64,000 nt of DNA from the NCBI RefSeq assembly GCF_017792025.1, contig NZ_CP046956.1, positions 2,604,001 through 2,668,000 of the forward strand, given 5' to 3'. The notes under the pieces are model-generated. The model ran no database searches, was not told where the DNA came from, and was given only the letters and a program-made list of their open reading frames with translations. Both the position numbers and the translations under genes were made by a program. This DNA comes from Sediminibacillus dalangtanensis. Lineage in GTDB: Bacteria; Bacillota; Bacilli; Bacillales; Amphibacillaceae. Shown in pieces: positions 55,727 through 64,000 of this stretch; positions within the stretch are counted from its first letter, which is position 1; each line of letters starts with the position of its first letter.

Positions 55727-55942
55727 GTCATTGTGAAATGATGTACTTAAACTATTGCGAGCCATCGTTTTCAACAGCAAAATGTTAAAAACAGAACGCT
55801 TTGACTTTAATACCCAGGCGTATATTTAGACGTTACTTTATGTGTCAAATATACGGTATTTAGTATATGTTATTTCACTTGTTTTTTACATTTCCTCCAT
55901 GGTATCGAAATTGCTTTCCCATACCGAGACATCTTTTCCTGC

Positions 55943-57121
55943 TTACGTACCTGGCACCCTTAAGTCCTTCTTCTTCGGCTTTGCATTTCCGTAAACCTTA
56001 TTGGTTATTTTGGGAGCCTGTTCAAACAACAGCATTCCTAAAAAAGCAGCAACCACGATATAGATACCGGCCATTATCTTTACTGCCCCCACCGCTGTCG
56101 CAGCAATCACCACGGAAAACTCTCCGCGGGCGCAAAGTGATAAACCAGCACGTAATGACACCTTCTTTGATAATCCATACCATCTTCCACCGATAGTGCC
56201 TACTAACACTTTGGAAACAATCGACCAAACAAGCAAAGAACCCAGCAGCAAAGGCATCGGAATTCCGTTACCTAATTCAATGGTGGTTCCAAAATAGATG
56301 AAGAATGTCGGCAGCATAAGATCCCGAAGCGGAACAACGGTTTGTTCGACCCGGTGAAGATAGCGAATTTCAGCAAGCATCATGCCTGCCAGAAACGCCC
56401 CCAACACTTCAGATAAGCCAAGAAATAGTGCTAATCCGCCATAGGCAACTGCAAAACCTACCAGCAATGCGGTTTTAAAATCTTCATCTTCAATTTTCTC
56501 CCATAAGTGGTCGAACTTTTTGAACACCACTTTGCCTAGAAAAATCGCCAACAAAGCCAGCCCCACTATTTTCCCTAGCAAAAGTAACAGGTCGTTTGCA
56601 GCAAAGCTGCTGCCACTTCCCACACCAATCAAAATTGCCACAACCACTGGGGCAACCAAATCTTCAAAAATAAGAATTGCCAAAATAAATTCGGTTTCGG
56701 AGTTGGCCATCCTGCTTTTATCGTCCAACAGTTTGGCTGTAATAGAAGAACTTGTGGCATAAGCTACACCACCAACAATAAAAGCAGAAAATAAATCCAT
56801 CCCAAAACCTACCGCAATCATCATCGAGATACCAAAACTCAATACCACATCCAAAAGCCCTGAAGGCCAAGCCCGTTTTGCAATCCCACCAAGCCTGGAA
56901 ATACTGAACTCCATACCGAGTAGAAAAAACAGCAGTACAATGCCGATCTCGCTGGCTATGTGTAGTATTTCATTGTCATTCAAATGGTCCGCCAGCAATA
57001 TCCCGAACAAAATATATAAAATGACACTTGGGAACTTTATTTTCATGCTTAAGAAACCCAGGTAGAAAATGCCGAGAAGGATTAGGCCCGCACCTAATAA
57101 AACTGGTAATTCAGTATGCAA
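55943..57121 (-). CDS. khtU: K+/H+ antiporter membrane subunit (KhtU, CPA2)
   Basis: 392 residues, about 12 TM helices, CPA2/NhaP-like exchanger fold with FLLGMEFSISRLGG, VGGVAYATSSSITAKLL and LAILIFEDLVAPVVVA. The C-terminal TrkA-N domain of KefB-type proteins is absent, as in KhtU. Start: TTG at 57121, 11 nt after SD GGGGAGG. It begins 6 nt after khtT on the same strand; together they should export K+. Confidence 0.88.
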   Translation of the reverse strand: MHTELPVLLGAGLILLGIFYLGFLSMKIKFPSVILYILFGILLADHLNDNEILHIASEIGIVLLFFLLGMEFSISRLGGIAKRAWPSGLLDVVLSFGISMMIAVGFGMDLFSAFIVGGVAYATSSSITAKLLDDKSRMANSETEFILAILIFEDLVAPVVVAILIGVGSGSSFAANDLLLLLGKIVGLALLAIFLGKVVFKKFDHLWEKIEDEDFKTALLVGFAVAYGGLALFLGLSEVLGAFLAGMMLAEIRYLHRVEQTVVPLRDLMLPTFFIYFGTTIELGNGIPMPLLLGSLLVWSIVSKVLVGTIGGRWYGLSKKVSLRAGLSLCARGEFSVVIAATAVGAVKIMAGIYIVVAAFLGMLLFEQAPKITNKVYGNAKPKKKDLRVPGT

Positions 57122-57127
57122 GGACGA

Positions 57128-57616
57128 TCATTCCTCCCCTTTGCACAAAGCGGTCAATGAAGCAATTTGGTCTTTTTTGCCAACACACATCAACAGATTG
57201 CCCGGTTCCAGTTTAGTCGTTGTATCAGGAATGGCAATCGTTTCTCCCTCTTGCACAATACCGATGATCGTCGCCCCTGTCCTATTTCTTACTCCGGATT
57301 CTTCAATTGTTTTATTAGCTAAAGGCGAACTTTCTTTCAACTTCACATAATCAATGACGATTTGGTTTTGAAAAATCTTCAATTTATCGGCATCAACAGG
57401 CTGGTAGGTAGCCCCCAATAGTTGGGCTCCCAGCTCCCTTGTCTCATCAGGAGTAAGATCCATGCCGAAATCCGCCTCATCGCTGTCTGCATCATTAAAA
57501 AAATACAACTCCCGTTTGCCCGAATGGTGGACTACCACCACGAGCATGCTGTCCTCGCATGTTTTCAACGTGATTTTTTGTCCAATGCCTGGGAGTTGGG
57601 AAACCGATACATTCAT
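57128..57616 (-). CDS. khtT: KhtT-like regulatory subunit with TrkA-C domain
   Basis: 162 residues. N-terminal KhtT domain (QLPGIGQKITLKTCEDSM, HHSGKRELYFF) and a C-terminal RCK_C/TrkA-C domain at about 85-160 (SPLANKTIEESGVRNRTGAT, LEPGNLLMCVG). In B. subtilis KhtT gates KhtU and binds c-di-AMP. Start: ATG at 57616 with SD AGAGGTG; three upstream codons are excluded. First gene of the khtTU pair. Confidence 0.9.
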   Translation of the reverse strand: MNVSVSQLPGIGQKITLKTCEDSMLVVVVHHSGKRELYFFNDADSDEADFGMDLTPDETRELGAQLLGATYQPVDADKLKIFQNQIVIDYVKLKESSPLANKTIEESGVRNRTGATIIGIVQEGETIAIPDTTTKLEPGNLLMCVGKKDQIASLTALCKGEE

Positions 57617-57654
57617 TTTGCACACCTCTTTTATTTCTTTCCATAATTGTCTGT

Positions 57655-57688
57655 AAAAAAAAGCTAGAGAGAGTCTCTAGCTTTTTTC
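57655..57688. terminator. Bidirectional terminator between ptsH and khtT
   Basis: AAGCTAGAGA/TCTCTAGCTT with a 3-nt loop and A and T runs on both sides. It separates ptsH from khtTU. Confidence 0.9.
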
Positions 57689-57704
57689 TTCCTTATAAGT
57701 GAAA

Positions 57705-57968
57705 TCATTCACCAAGATGTTCTGTTATAACTTCTGCTACTCCTTGAAGCGCTTGTTCTTCGTCGCTTCCATCGGCAGTAACCGTAATTTCAGCGCCTTT
57801 TGGCACACCAAGGGACATAACGCCCATGATTGATTTAAGGTTAACTGTTTTGCCGTTGTAATGCATTTCAATTTCTGATTCATACTGACCTGCTTTATTT
57901 ACAAGAAGTGTAGCCGGCCGTGCGTGAACTCCTGTGTCGTCTGTAATAGTGAATTTTCTTTCTTGCAT
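57705..57968 (-). CDS. ptsH: Phosphocarrier protein HPr
   Basis: 87 residues. His15 site is in TGVHARPATLLV and regulatory Ser46 in NLKSIMGVMSLGV, so it is HPr rather than Crh, which lacks His15. It carries phosphate from enzyme I to sugar permeases and, when Ser-phosphorylated, is the CcpA co-repressor. Start: ATG at 57968 with SD GAAAGGATGG; the long in-frame upstream extension is non-coding. It stands alone: no ptsI follows, and a terminator lies 17 nt after the stop. Confidence 0.95.
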   Translation of the reverse strand: MQERKFTITDDTGVHARPATLLVNKAGQYESEIEMHYNGKTVNLKSIMGVMSLGVPKGAEITVTADGSDEEQALQGVAEVITEHLGE

Positions 57969-58211
57969 TGTTATCCATCCTTTCAGTCTTCCCATTATAT
58001 ATATCACTTTTCCATAAGCTATGTGTTTCAAACCCATATGTGAAAAGTTGAACTCCAATTTATTATATACGAAAACCTTTGATTTAGAAACAAAAATCTC
58101 CTGTTTTTCTAATATCGAAACCGTCTGAAGGATTATCGTCCAGTATTTGTATTTAAAATTTGATTGTGATAACTTAAGTTTGTACATAGCTATCAAACAG
58201 GAGGTATTGCC

Positions 58212-58919
58212 ATGAGCGTACATATTGGAGCGCAACCAGGGGAAATAGCCGATAAGATTCTGCTTCCCGGTGATCCATTGCGTGCTAAATATATTGCAGA
58301 AAACTTTTTGGAAGATGTCCACTGCTATAATGAAGTAAGAGGAATGTATGGTTACACCGGTACATACAAAGGGGAGACGTTGTCTGTACAAGGGACCGGA
58401 ATGGGGGTCCCTTCTATCTCCATTTATGTCAATGAATTAATCCAAAGTTATGACGTGAAGAAATTGATCCGTGTCGGAACATGCGGTGCTATCCAAGAGG
58501 ATGTTAAAGTACGCGACGTTATCCTAGCTTCTACTTCCACGACTGACTCGCAAATCAACAGAATGGTGTTTGGGGGGATAGACTTCGCTCCAGCAGCAGA
58601 CTTTGAACTGCTGAAAAATGCTTACGAGACAGGAAGTGAAAAGGGACTCCACCTGCGTGTTGGCAGTGTGTTCACCAGCGACAGCTTTTACCGGGATAAT
58701 GGATTGGAGCTGTTTAAACAGTTAGCTCAATATAAAGTTCTTGGTGTTGAAATGGAAACAACCGCCCTTTATACGTTAGCTGCTAAGTTCGGGCGGCAGG
58801 CACTATCCGTGTTGACCGTTTCCGACCACATCCTTACTGGCGAGGAAACAAGTGCCGAAGAAAGACAAACCACCTTCAATGAGATGATCGAGGTTGCTCT
58901 GGAGACAGCAATCAAGTAA
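58212..58919 (+). CDS. deoD: Purine nucleoside phosphorylase
   Basis: 235 residues, hexameric DeoD type. Signatures: [62 protein letters not shown] (nucleoside-binding Glu/Met) and the Asp in VSDHIL. Cleaves purine (deoxy)nucleosides with phosphate. Start: ATG at 58212 with SD AGGAGGT. Divergent from ptsH. Confidence 0.97.
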   Translation: MSVHIGAQPGEIADKILLPGDPLRAKYIAENFLEDVHCYNEVRGMYGYTGTYKGETLSVQGTGMGVPSISIYVNELIQSYDVKKLIRVGTCGAIQEDVKVRDVILASTSTTDSQINRMVFGGIDFAPAADFELLKNAYETGSEKGLHLRVGSVFTSDSFYRDNGLELFKQLAQYKVLGVEMETTALYTLAAKFGRQALSVLTVSDHILTGEETSAEERQTTFNEMIEVALETAIK

Positions 58920-58977
58920 TCAAGTAACCGAACAATGCCGGCTTCTTCAAGATGCCGGCATTTCATTTAACTATTAC

Positions 58978-59028
58978 GTTAACCAAAATATTTTAAGGGT
59001 TGACAATAAAGGAAGACGATTCTATCCT
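58978..59028 (+). promoter_or_regulatory. bioY promoter with BirA-type operator
   Basis: Inverted arms GTTAACC (58978-58984) and GGTTGAC (58998-59004), 13 nt apart, resemble the BirA biotin-repressor site GTTAACC-N14/15-GGTTAAC. The right arm overlaps the -35 TTGACA (59000-59005); with a 17-nt spacer, the -10 is TATCCT (59023-59028). Confidence 0.6.
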
Positions 59029-59051
59029 TTAATTAAAAGGAGGCGTACAAA

Positions 59052-59663
59052 ATGAAAAAATTTACTGCTGCCGATTTATCAATGGGAGCTGTTTTTGTCG
59101 GGTTGATGGCCATTGGCGCCAATATTGCAGTCTGGTTTCCTTTTTTGGCGATTCCAATTGGAGGAGTATCCGTACCACTGTCCTTACAAACGTTTTTTGC
59201 CATCCTTGCCGGATTACTGCTTGGTAGAAAATTAGGTCTATTTACGATGTTTACCTATATTATGATTGGTTTCGCTGGTGTACCAGTGTTCGCCAACATG
59301 AAATCGGGACCTTTTATTCTTTTTGATTACACAGGAGGATTCTTGCTTTCTTTTTTAGCTGTGGCTTTTATAACCGGTTGGATTGCAGAAAAGATAGAAC
59401 GGCCGAAGTTGCTTCCGTTAGCCGGAGCTTCTTTCGCTGGAGTAATTGCGAATTACTTAATCGGTGTCAGTTATATGTATGTAGCAATGAATACGTGGCT
59501 TGGCCTTCAAATAACTTATCAGGCAGCCTGGCTCGGTATGGTGCCATTTCTGATAAAAGATACTGGCTTGACAATACTTTCAGCTGCCTTAATGCTGAAA
59601 ATAGCTAACAGCTTGCAGCACCGTTCTGCTTCCTTTTCTTCTACTTCCCGGCGATGGACTTAG
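59052..59663 (+). CDS. bioY: Biotin ECF transporter S component BioY
   Basis: 203 residues, about six TM helices. BioY features: FVGLMAIGANIAVWFPFL, then VPLSLQTFFAILAGLLLG and the signature GFAGVPVFANMKSGPFILF with YTGGFLLSF. It binds biotin and works with the shared ECF module. Start: ATG at 59052 with SD AAAAGGAGG. A BirA-like operator in its promoter supports biotin control. A terminator follows. Confidence 0.95.
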   Translation: MKKFTAADLSMGAVFVGLMAIGANIAVWFPFLAIPIGGVSVPLSLQTFFAILAGLLLGRKLGLFTMFTYIMIGFAGVPVFANMKSGPFILFDYTGGFLLSFLAVAFITGWIAEKIERPKLLPLAGASFAGVIANYLIGVSYMYVAMNTWLGLQITYQAAWLGMVPFLIKDTGLTILSAALMLKIANSLQHRSASFSSTSRRWT

Positions 59664-60023
59664 GAGGTAAACCGATTTTTTCGCCTTCCTTTTGATTGGG
59701 CAATGGCATCTTGGTGAATGAGCTGTTGCAACGCTCTCTATGTATAGACCAAAGGCCGCGGACCGGATGGAGATAAATAGAAAGATCCTCTTGATATCCT
59801 GTAGTTTTCTGCAAGCTGTAGGGGCTGTCCTGTAAGTTAAGATACACTTATGGGACAGCCCTTTTCTCTCTGTTACGGTTTCCCTTACAGTTATGATATA
59901 ATCGAGTTTAATTCAAACGCCTGCCGTATGTATCTGCACCTTTGCGAAACGTACGTTATGTGGACAGGATGTTGGGGAAAACTATAAGACGAGATATTGG
60001 CCAGGAAAGGATGTAATGGTTGT
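59664..60023. other. Intergenic region between bioY and yuiD
   Basis: Contains the bioY terminator (59820-59866) and a TATAAT -10 (59897-59902) for yuiD with a poor -35. No gene is seen. Confidence 0.6.
59820..59866 (+). terminator. bioY terminator (GGGCTGTCC type)
   Basis: GGGCTGTCC/GGGACAGCCC arms with a long loop and TTTTC tail. A closely similar hairpin lies at 62827-62867. Confidence 0.75.
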
Positions 60024-60497
60024 ATGGATTTATTTTTTAATTTTCCCTTGTTGGCTGCTTTGGCAGGCATCGTGATCGCTCAAGGAGTAAAGGTTCCGAT
60101 TCATATGATAGCTGAACGGGAATTCAAACCTGGCTTGGCCTTCAGTACGGGAGGGATGCCAAGCAGCCACTCCGCTGCAGTAGCAGCCGTATCAACTGGG
60201 ATCGGGATACAGGAAGGGTTTGATACGGGAATCTTTGCTGTTGCCTGTGTCTTCAGTATTATTATCATGTTTGATGCTTCCGGTGTCCGCCGGCAAACCG
60301 GTGAACAAGCCATCCTGCTAAACACGCTTGTAAAAGACTTCAGTTATTTTATGGAAGAAGCGAAAGGGTGGGGGAAAAAAGGAGAATATCAGAAACGAGA
60401 AGAACTGAAAGAACTGCTCGGACACCAGCCGATCGAAGTGTTTTTCGGAGCTTTATGCGGCATTATCATTGCGTTATTGCTTTATCAATTTACGTAG
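60024..60497 (+). CDS. yuiD: Divergent PAP2-related membrane protein YuiD
   Basis: 157 residues, three or four TM segments. It belongs to the DUF212/YuiD family (distant acid phosphatase/vanadium-haloperoxidase-like): PLLAALAGIVIAQGVKVPI, TGGMPSSHSAAVAAVSTGIG and FDASGVRRQTGEQA. A phosphatase role has not been shown. Start: ATG at 60024; the SD (AGGAAAGG, 13 nt) is far, so a TTG at 59997 is possible but has no SD. Confidence 0.9.
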   Translation: MDLFFNFPLLAALAGIVIAQGVKVPIHMIAEREFKPGLAFSTGGMPSSHSAAVAAVSTGIGIQEGFDTGIFAVACVFSIIIMFDASGVRRQTGEQAILLNTLVKDFSYFMEEAKGWGKKGEYQKREELKELLGHQPIEVFFGALCGIIIALLLYQFT

Positions 60498-61521
60498 AAG
60501 AGAGTTACCTCCCCTCCCTTCATAAAAGATAAAAACAAAGCCCTGGGCGTCCTGCTCGCTATTCAAAAAAATCTGTCTGAGAATATTTGCTTCCATAAAT
60601 AGAAAATGAGGCCGGACAAAAGCATGGCCACTAAAGCAAGAACCGAACGAATTCTAAATGCCAATAAAATTCGTTCGGCTCTTATTTGTGTATTCTCATG
60701 GTTTGATGCGTGCTTCAAATCGCTACGGCAAGATACTACGCGTTCCACGGGCACGGCTTCAACTTCCTCAGAAAGCAAAAAACGCTTTCTTGCGGGATTT
60801 TCAGCTCGTGTTGTTCCCGTAGGAGTCTCCGTATCTTGCCTTCGCTACGTTTTCGCGGTCTGATTTCCAGATGATAAAGACAAGATGAACAGAACTGTAT
60901 TCTTCTATTGGCTGATAGGTATCTAAACAGTAAAGAAGACGAAAAATCAGCATGGGGGTTCCTTTATTCTTTGGAAATTGGACTATAGCATAAAAAGGAT
61001 AAAGTAGTACTCCTGGTTTCCATACGGCTTCGTTTTCTATCCGTAACGGCAATAACGAAAAACACACCCGAAGAGAAAGTATCTATCCAACGGAGAAAGG
61101 TACGCCGCAGACTCCAACGGGATGAACGCGAGCTGAAGATCCACTTGGCAAAGCGGTATTCTTTGCCAAGTTAGCTGAAGCCGTGCCCGCGGAAAGCGAA
61201 GTACCTTGCCGGAGTGGGAAGTGGCACTTTTCATGAGAGAAGGGTAGAACGGTTTGCTTTTTGCTAACCAAATAAAAACCGAACGAATTGTAAATCGTTC
61301 GGTTTTTATTTTAGGTCACGATGCTTTTGTCCCAGGCTCAGACCGAAATTATATACTTTCTTATCTTTAGAACAAACTCGACGAATCGGCGTGTTTTTTT
61401 AACGCTAAGCCAGCAACAACATACAGGACTGTAAAATACAAAATACAGTCTGACTCAACGAAAACAGTAGCTCCTCCATCTTACTCTGTACTGCTGTCTC
61501 ACTGATTCAGCCTAATTTTCT
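60498..61521. other. 1-kb intergenic region formed mostly by a composite repeat
   Basis: No gene can be supported. Most of it is the family-A/B composite (60608-61340). Between its two halves (about 60860-61060) is a unique segment with an 88-codon minus-strand frame (60801-61067), which has no clear SD. The last 180 nt before yuiC show nothing recognised. Confidence 0.6.
60608..61340. repeat. Composite family-A/B element with inverted ends
   Basis: Perfect 12-nt inverted ends GGACAAAAGCAT (60614-60625) and ATGCTTTTGTCC (61321-61332). Each end is followed inward by a CCGAACGAATT hairpin (60640-60690 and 61274-61306). Next come family-B modules in opposite orientation, with stems AGAAAGC/GCTTTCT (60770-60790) and ACTTGGCAAAG/CTTTGCCAAGT (61143-61171). 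A unique 200-nt centre separates them. Confidence 0.8.
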
Positions 61522-62217
61522 TCAGCTTTTCTTTATTTGCTCACGAAATACTTGCAGTGCCTCTGTTTCATTCAATGCCGTCAATTCTTTCTCCGTAAGC
61601 GAACCATCGCCTTTTTCCACAACAAATACTTCTACTTCTTTTTTACCCCATTTGGCAAAAACATCTTCGACTGTCGGATAATACAAATCAATTTTGTTTC
61701 CCTGGATGGCAGAACCTTTATCCGCAACCACTCCATAGCCATAGCCTGGAATATAAAGGATGGTTCCAATCGGGTAAACAGTCAAATCTGCTGCAATGGT
61801 GGAGTATAAGTCTCTTGTAACCTTTACTCCGGAATAAGTGATCCCATATTGTGGATGGTCAGGAGACTTACCAGTGGATTCCACACCTGCCGTGTAACCC
61901 GTGGCCATTACGGTAGCACTTGGGTATTGCTCAAAGTCAATTGCTTCCTCCAGGGTTTCAGGTCCTTTTACTTGCTGACTGGATATATAGGTCGTTTCTG
62001 CTTTTTGATGGTTTAATGATTTCTTTGACAAACTGACTACTCTTTCAGACTGCAGTCCATATGGTTTTTGGTCTGCAGGGGCGCCGTTCATTTTTTCACT
62101 GATGCCGTTTTTCAAATCCATTGCCGATACATTTGTCAGTGCCCCAAATGTAGCATAAAATGCCCCCAAGAATAAAAGGATCATCATGCTTCTTCTTAAA
62201 AATTTTAATTTTCTCAT
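61522..62217 (-). CDS. yuiC: 3D-domain protein YuiC
   Basis: 231 residues with an N-terminal signal anchor (about 8-30) and a C-terminal 3D domain of the MltA/Sps/YuiC type: [37 protein letters not shown] and [17 protein letters not shown] with the three conserved Asp residues. B. subtilis YuiC is a stationary-phase lytic-transglycosylase-like protein acting on peptidoglycan. Start: ATG at 62217 with SD AGAGAGGTG; 11 upstream codons are excluded. Confidence 0.92.
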   Translation of the reverse strand: MRKLKFLRRSMMILLFLGAFYATFGALTNVSAMDLKNGISEKMNGAPADQKPYGLQSERVVSLSKKSLNHQKAETTYISSQQVKGPETLEEAIDFEQYPSATVMATGYTAGVESTGKSPDHPQYGITYSGVKVTRDLYSTIAADLTVYPIGTILYIPGYGYGVVADKGSAIQGNKIDLYYPTVEDVFAKWGKKEVEVFVVEKGDGSLTEKELTALNETEALQVFREQIKKS

Positions 62218-62292
62218 GGATAACACCTCTCTGGATGTCATCCTTTCCATAAATGAGAAAAATTATACAAATCCGCATGAATCAACCTTCAA

Positions 62293-62604
62293 TCAGAACA
62301 TCTGGTAGCCGTTTTTCCGAAGCATTTTAATGACAATACCAGATACAATCGTGCCGATAAAGCCGCTTATCAAAATGACAATGTCAACGACTGTAAGTCC
62401 AACCAACCGGTTTCCCAGAGATTGAAAAGCACTTCCGGTATTGGTGAAATACGTTTTGAAGGGAATGTCATCCACAATCAGCAAAACGATGATTGGATAG
62501 ATAAATGCCATCAGCCAAGACTGGCGGAGCAGCATATTTAATATAAATGCAATCCCGAAAAACAATACAAAAAATAATAAAATAGATACGACTAGCTGTA
62601 TCAA
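62293..62604 (-). CDS. yuiB: YuiB-like small membrane protein
   Basis: 103 residues with three TM segments (LVVSILLFFVLFFGIAFILN, LMAFIYPIIVLLIVDD and VVDIVILISGFIGTIVSGIV). It matches YuiB, a family of unknown function next to yuiC and yumB. Start: TTG at 62604, 7 nt after SD AAGGGGGA; the ATG at 62637 precedes the SD. Same strand as yuiC, 75 nt upstream of it. Confidence 0.88.
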   Translation of the reverse strand: MIQLVVSILLFFVLFFGIAFILNMLLRQSWLMAFIYPIIVLLIVDDIPFKTYFTNTGSAFQSLGNRLVGLTVVDIVILISGFIGTIVSGIVIKMLRKNGYQMF

Positions 62605-62826
62605 CCGCTTTTCCCCCTTGAGCGGACAATCGCCCATTAATTAATCCACAACTAATTTTATAGCGAAAGAAATAATTGCGCAACCGCCTCCTGAAAGCCT
62701 GCCAGCTCTTTCTTCATCAGCCACTTGCAACGATACCCCGCATTGAGTGAAGAAGAACAAATCATCAAAGGAGTCCTTCCCTGGGAAAACTTTGGCCGGA
62801 AAAGAAACCTTTTTAAAGGGAAAGGA

Positions 62827-62867
62827 AGGGCTGTCCCAGCCGTTTTTCACAACGTTGGGACAGCCCT
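62827..62867 (-). terminator. NDH-2 terminator (GGGCTGTCC type)
   Basis: AGGGCTGTCCCA/TGGGACAGCCCT, a perfect 12-bp stem 15 nt after the stop, with a C/T-rich tail on the minus strand. Confidence 0.8.
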
Positions 62868-62881
62868 ATGAATTTTACACA

Positions 62882-64000
62882 TCAACCAAAAAAGTTGAAT
62901 TTGCCTTTTTTCAACAGCAAGCCGAGGCCACCAAGCTTTAATAAATAACGATTGTCTATGACTTTTTTCATCACCGATGCCGACCAGCCAAACAACTTCT
63001 TATCCCCGAATACGACACCGATGGCATCATCGTGTCCAAGCGAGGCGACTGTTCCGCGATCGTTATATGCGAAAGTTTCCAGTTGGGAACCGCCTCCCGC
63101 AAGAATTGCCAGGTTATGGGCAGCAACTTCTGCTTCTTGGATAGCAATCTGGGCTGTTGGCGGGTATGGTCTTCCCGTTTCCTCATTCATGATCAATGCA
63201 CAGTCACCGACAACAAATACTTCAGGATGAGAAGGGGCACGCAAATCCGCTTGAACCTCAACTTTGCCCCGGTTCACTTCCAAACCAGACTCTTCCACCA
63301 GGGAATTCGCTCTCACACCAGCAGCCCATACAGTGGTGTTTGTCGGAATTTCTTCCCGTTTTTCATCTTTTTCGATAATGATGCTATTTGGCGTACATTC
63401 TTTCAACATGGCACCGACTTTAAATTCTACTCCTTTTGCTTCCAACGCATTCATGGCGTATTCCACCAAAGCTGGATCGAAGCCTGGAAGAACGGTAGGT
63501 GCAGCTTCTACGTTGATGATACGGACCTGACTGCGATCGATGTCATATTCTTTGCAAAGCTCTGGAACACGGTTAGCAAGTTCGCCTACAAACTCGATTC
63601 CTGTAAACCCGCCTCCACCGACAACAATGTTCAAGCGCTCCTGTTTCTTCTCGGCTTCATTATTGTATTTAGCGAAATTGTATTCAATGTGCTCCCTGAT
63701 CAGACGGGCTGAGTTGATGTTGTTGATGGTAAACGCATTTTCAAGTAAACCTGGGATTCCGAAAGTCGCTGCCTCGAATCCCAGCGCCACTACCAGATAA
63801 TCGTAGTCGAGTTGACCGTTTTCTAAAATCACTTGTTTTTCATCCGGATTGAAGCTGACTACCGTATCTTGAACAAAGTTAATCTTACTAAAATCAACTA
63901 CATCTTTGATCGGCAGTCGTGTACGGTCCTGATGAAGTGTTCCGGCAGCATTTTCGTGCAACCATGTAGTTTGGTAATGGTAGTCATGTTTGTTGACAAG
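62882..64000 (-). CDS. yumB: Type II NADH:quinone oxidoreductase (5'-truncated by window)
   Basis: At least 372 residues visible; the N-terminus lies beyond the right edge. The frame stays open to base 64000, encoding [20 protein letters not shown] at the edge, so the apparent TTG start near 63961 is not real. FAD/NADH features: [42 protein letters not shown] and [11 protein letters not shown]. It passes electrons from NADH to menaquinone without proton pumping at the inner membrane face. Very similar to B. subtilis YumB/Ndh-type proteins. Confidence 0.93.
   Translation of the reverse strand, partial: LVNKHDYHYQTTWLHENAAGTLHQDRTRLPIKDVVDFSKINFVQDTVVSFNPDEKQVILENGQLDYDYLVVALGFEAATFGIPGLLENAFTINNINSARLIREHIEYNFAKYNNEAEKKQERLNIVVGGGGFTGIEFVGELANRVPELCKEYDIDRSQVRIINVEAAPTVLPGFDPALVEYAMNALEAKGVEFKVGAMLKECTPNSIIIEKDEKREEIPTNTTVWAAGVRANSLVEESGLEVNRGKVEVQADLRAPSHPEVFVVGDCALIMNEETGRPYPPTAQIAIQEAEVAAHNLAILAGGGSQLETFAYNDRGTVASLGHDDAIGVVFGDKKLFGWSASVMKKVIDNRYLLKLGGLGLLLKKGKFNFFG

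Noticed and set aside
57969-58391. Long N-terminal extension of HPr
   Set aside because: It would be divergent over the deoD start and has no SD; HPr is 87-88 residues in all relatives.

Overview
The window is a 64 kb piece of a low-to-mid GC Firmicutes chromosome, almost certainly a member of the Bacillaceae. Evidence for this: consensus Shine-Dalgarno sites with frequent TTG/GTG starts; T-box, SAM-I and FMN leader RNAs; and gene neighbourhoods that closely follow the Bacillus subtilis yt-, men-, yug- and yui- regions (ytwF-leuS, ytzC-ytqB-ytpB-ytoA, asnB-metK-pckA, ytlACD-ytkD, menFDHB-menA-yteA, yugO-yugN-pgi-yuzA-yugI-yugF-patB-kapB, yuiD-yuiC-yuiB-yumB). Several K+ transport genes (ktrB-like, yugO, khtTU) would suit a halotolerant genus of the Virgibacillus/Oceanobacillus/Halobacillus type, but the genus is inference. 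No prophage, insertion sequence, CRISPR array or tRNA gene was found.

Layout. 1-2.2 kb: 3' spacer, a full 16S rRNA on the minus strand and its tandem promoters. 2.2-8.1 kb: rhodanese, leuS behind a Leu T-box, and a two-gene unit of a BMP/PnrA-type lipoprotein and a chemoreceptor. 8.2-20 kb: ytzC, ytqB, ytpB, ytoA, a C39-like secreted protease, asnB, a small Sm-like/hydrophobic protein, an ECF sigma factor overlapping an LCP-domain membrane protein, metK with its SAM-I riboswitch, a DCC-family thiol protein and pckA behind two CcpN-type boxes. 20-30 kb: an ABC transporter (ytlA/C/D), ytkD, two secreted or lipoproteins, a Fur-boxed siderophore ATPase and a KtrB-type K+ channel subunit. 29.5-43.5 kb: a LexA-boxed Y-family polymerase, then the menaquinone genes menE, menB, menH, menD, menF (minus) and menA and menI-like (plus), with a DUF4317 protein and an SDR-like protein between menE and menB. 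menC is not in the window. 43.7-64 kb: ribU with an FMN riboswitch, an M42 peptidase, a thioredoxin-like protein, yugO, yugN, pgi, yuzA, yugI, yugF, patB, Cu/Zn-SOD, kapB, a frameshifted isochorismatase gene, khtU/khtT, a solitary ptsH, deoD, bioY, yuiD, yuiC, yuiB and the 3' part of a type II NADH dehydrogenase that runs off the right edge.

How the genes work together: menaquinone synthesis (men genes) and NDH-2 belong to the same respiratory chain; metK, asnB, leuS and pckA are central metabolism, each with its own recognisable control element or promoter; KtrB, KhtTU and YugO handle potassium.

The least explained content is intergenic. Three or four families of structured, modular repeats are scattered through the gaps. 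One carries GGACAAAAGC-type inverted ends and terminator-like CCGAACGA hairpins, one has nested and mutually exclusive hairpins, and one has a stem with compensatory base changes between copies. The other points that deserve a look are the ECF sigma/LCP pair with a matching autoregulatory promoter, the BMP-lipoprotein/chemoreceptor unit, and a strong orphan terminator that may end a small RNA.
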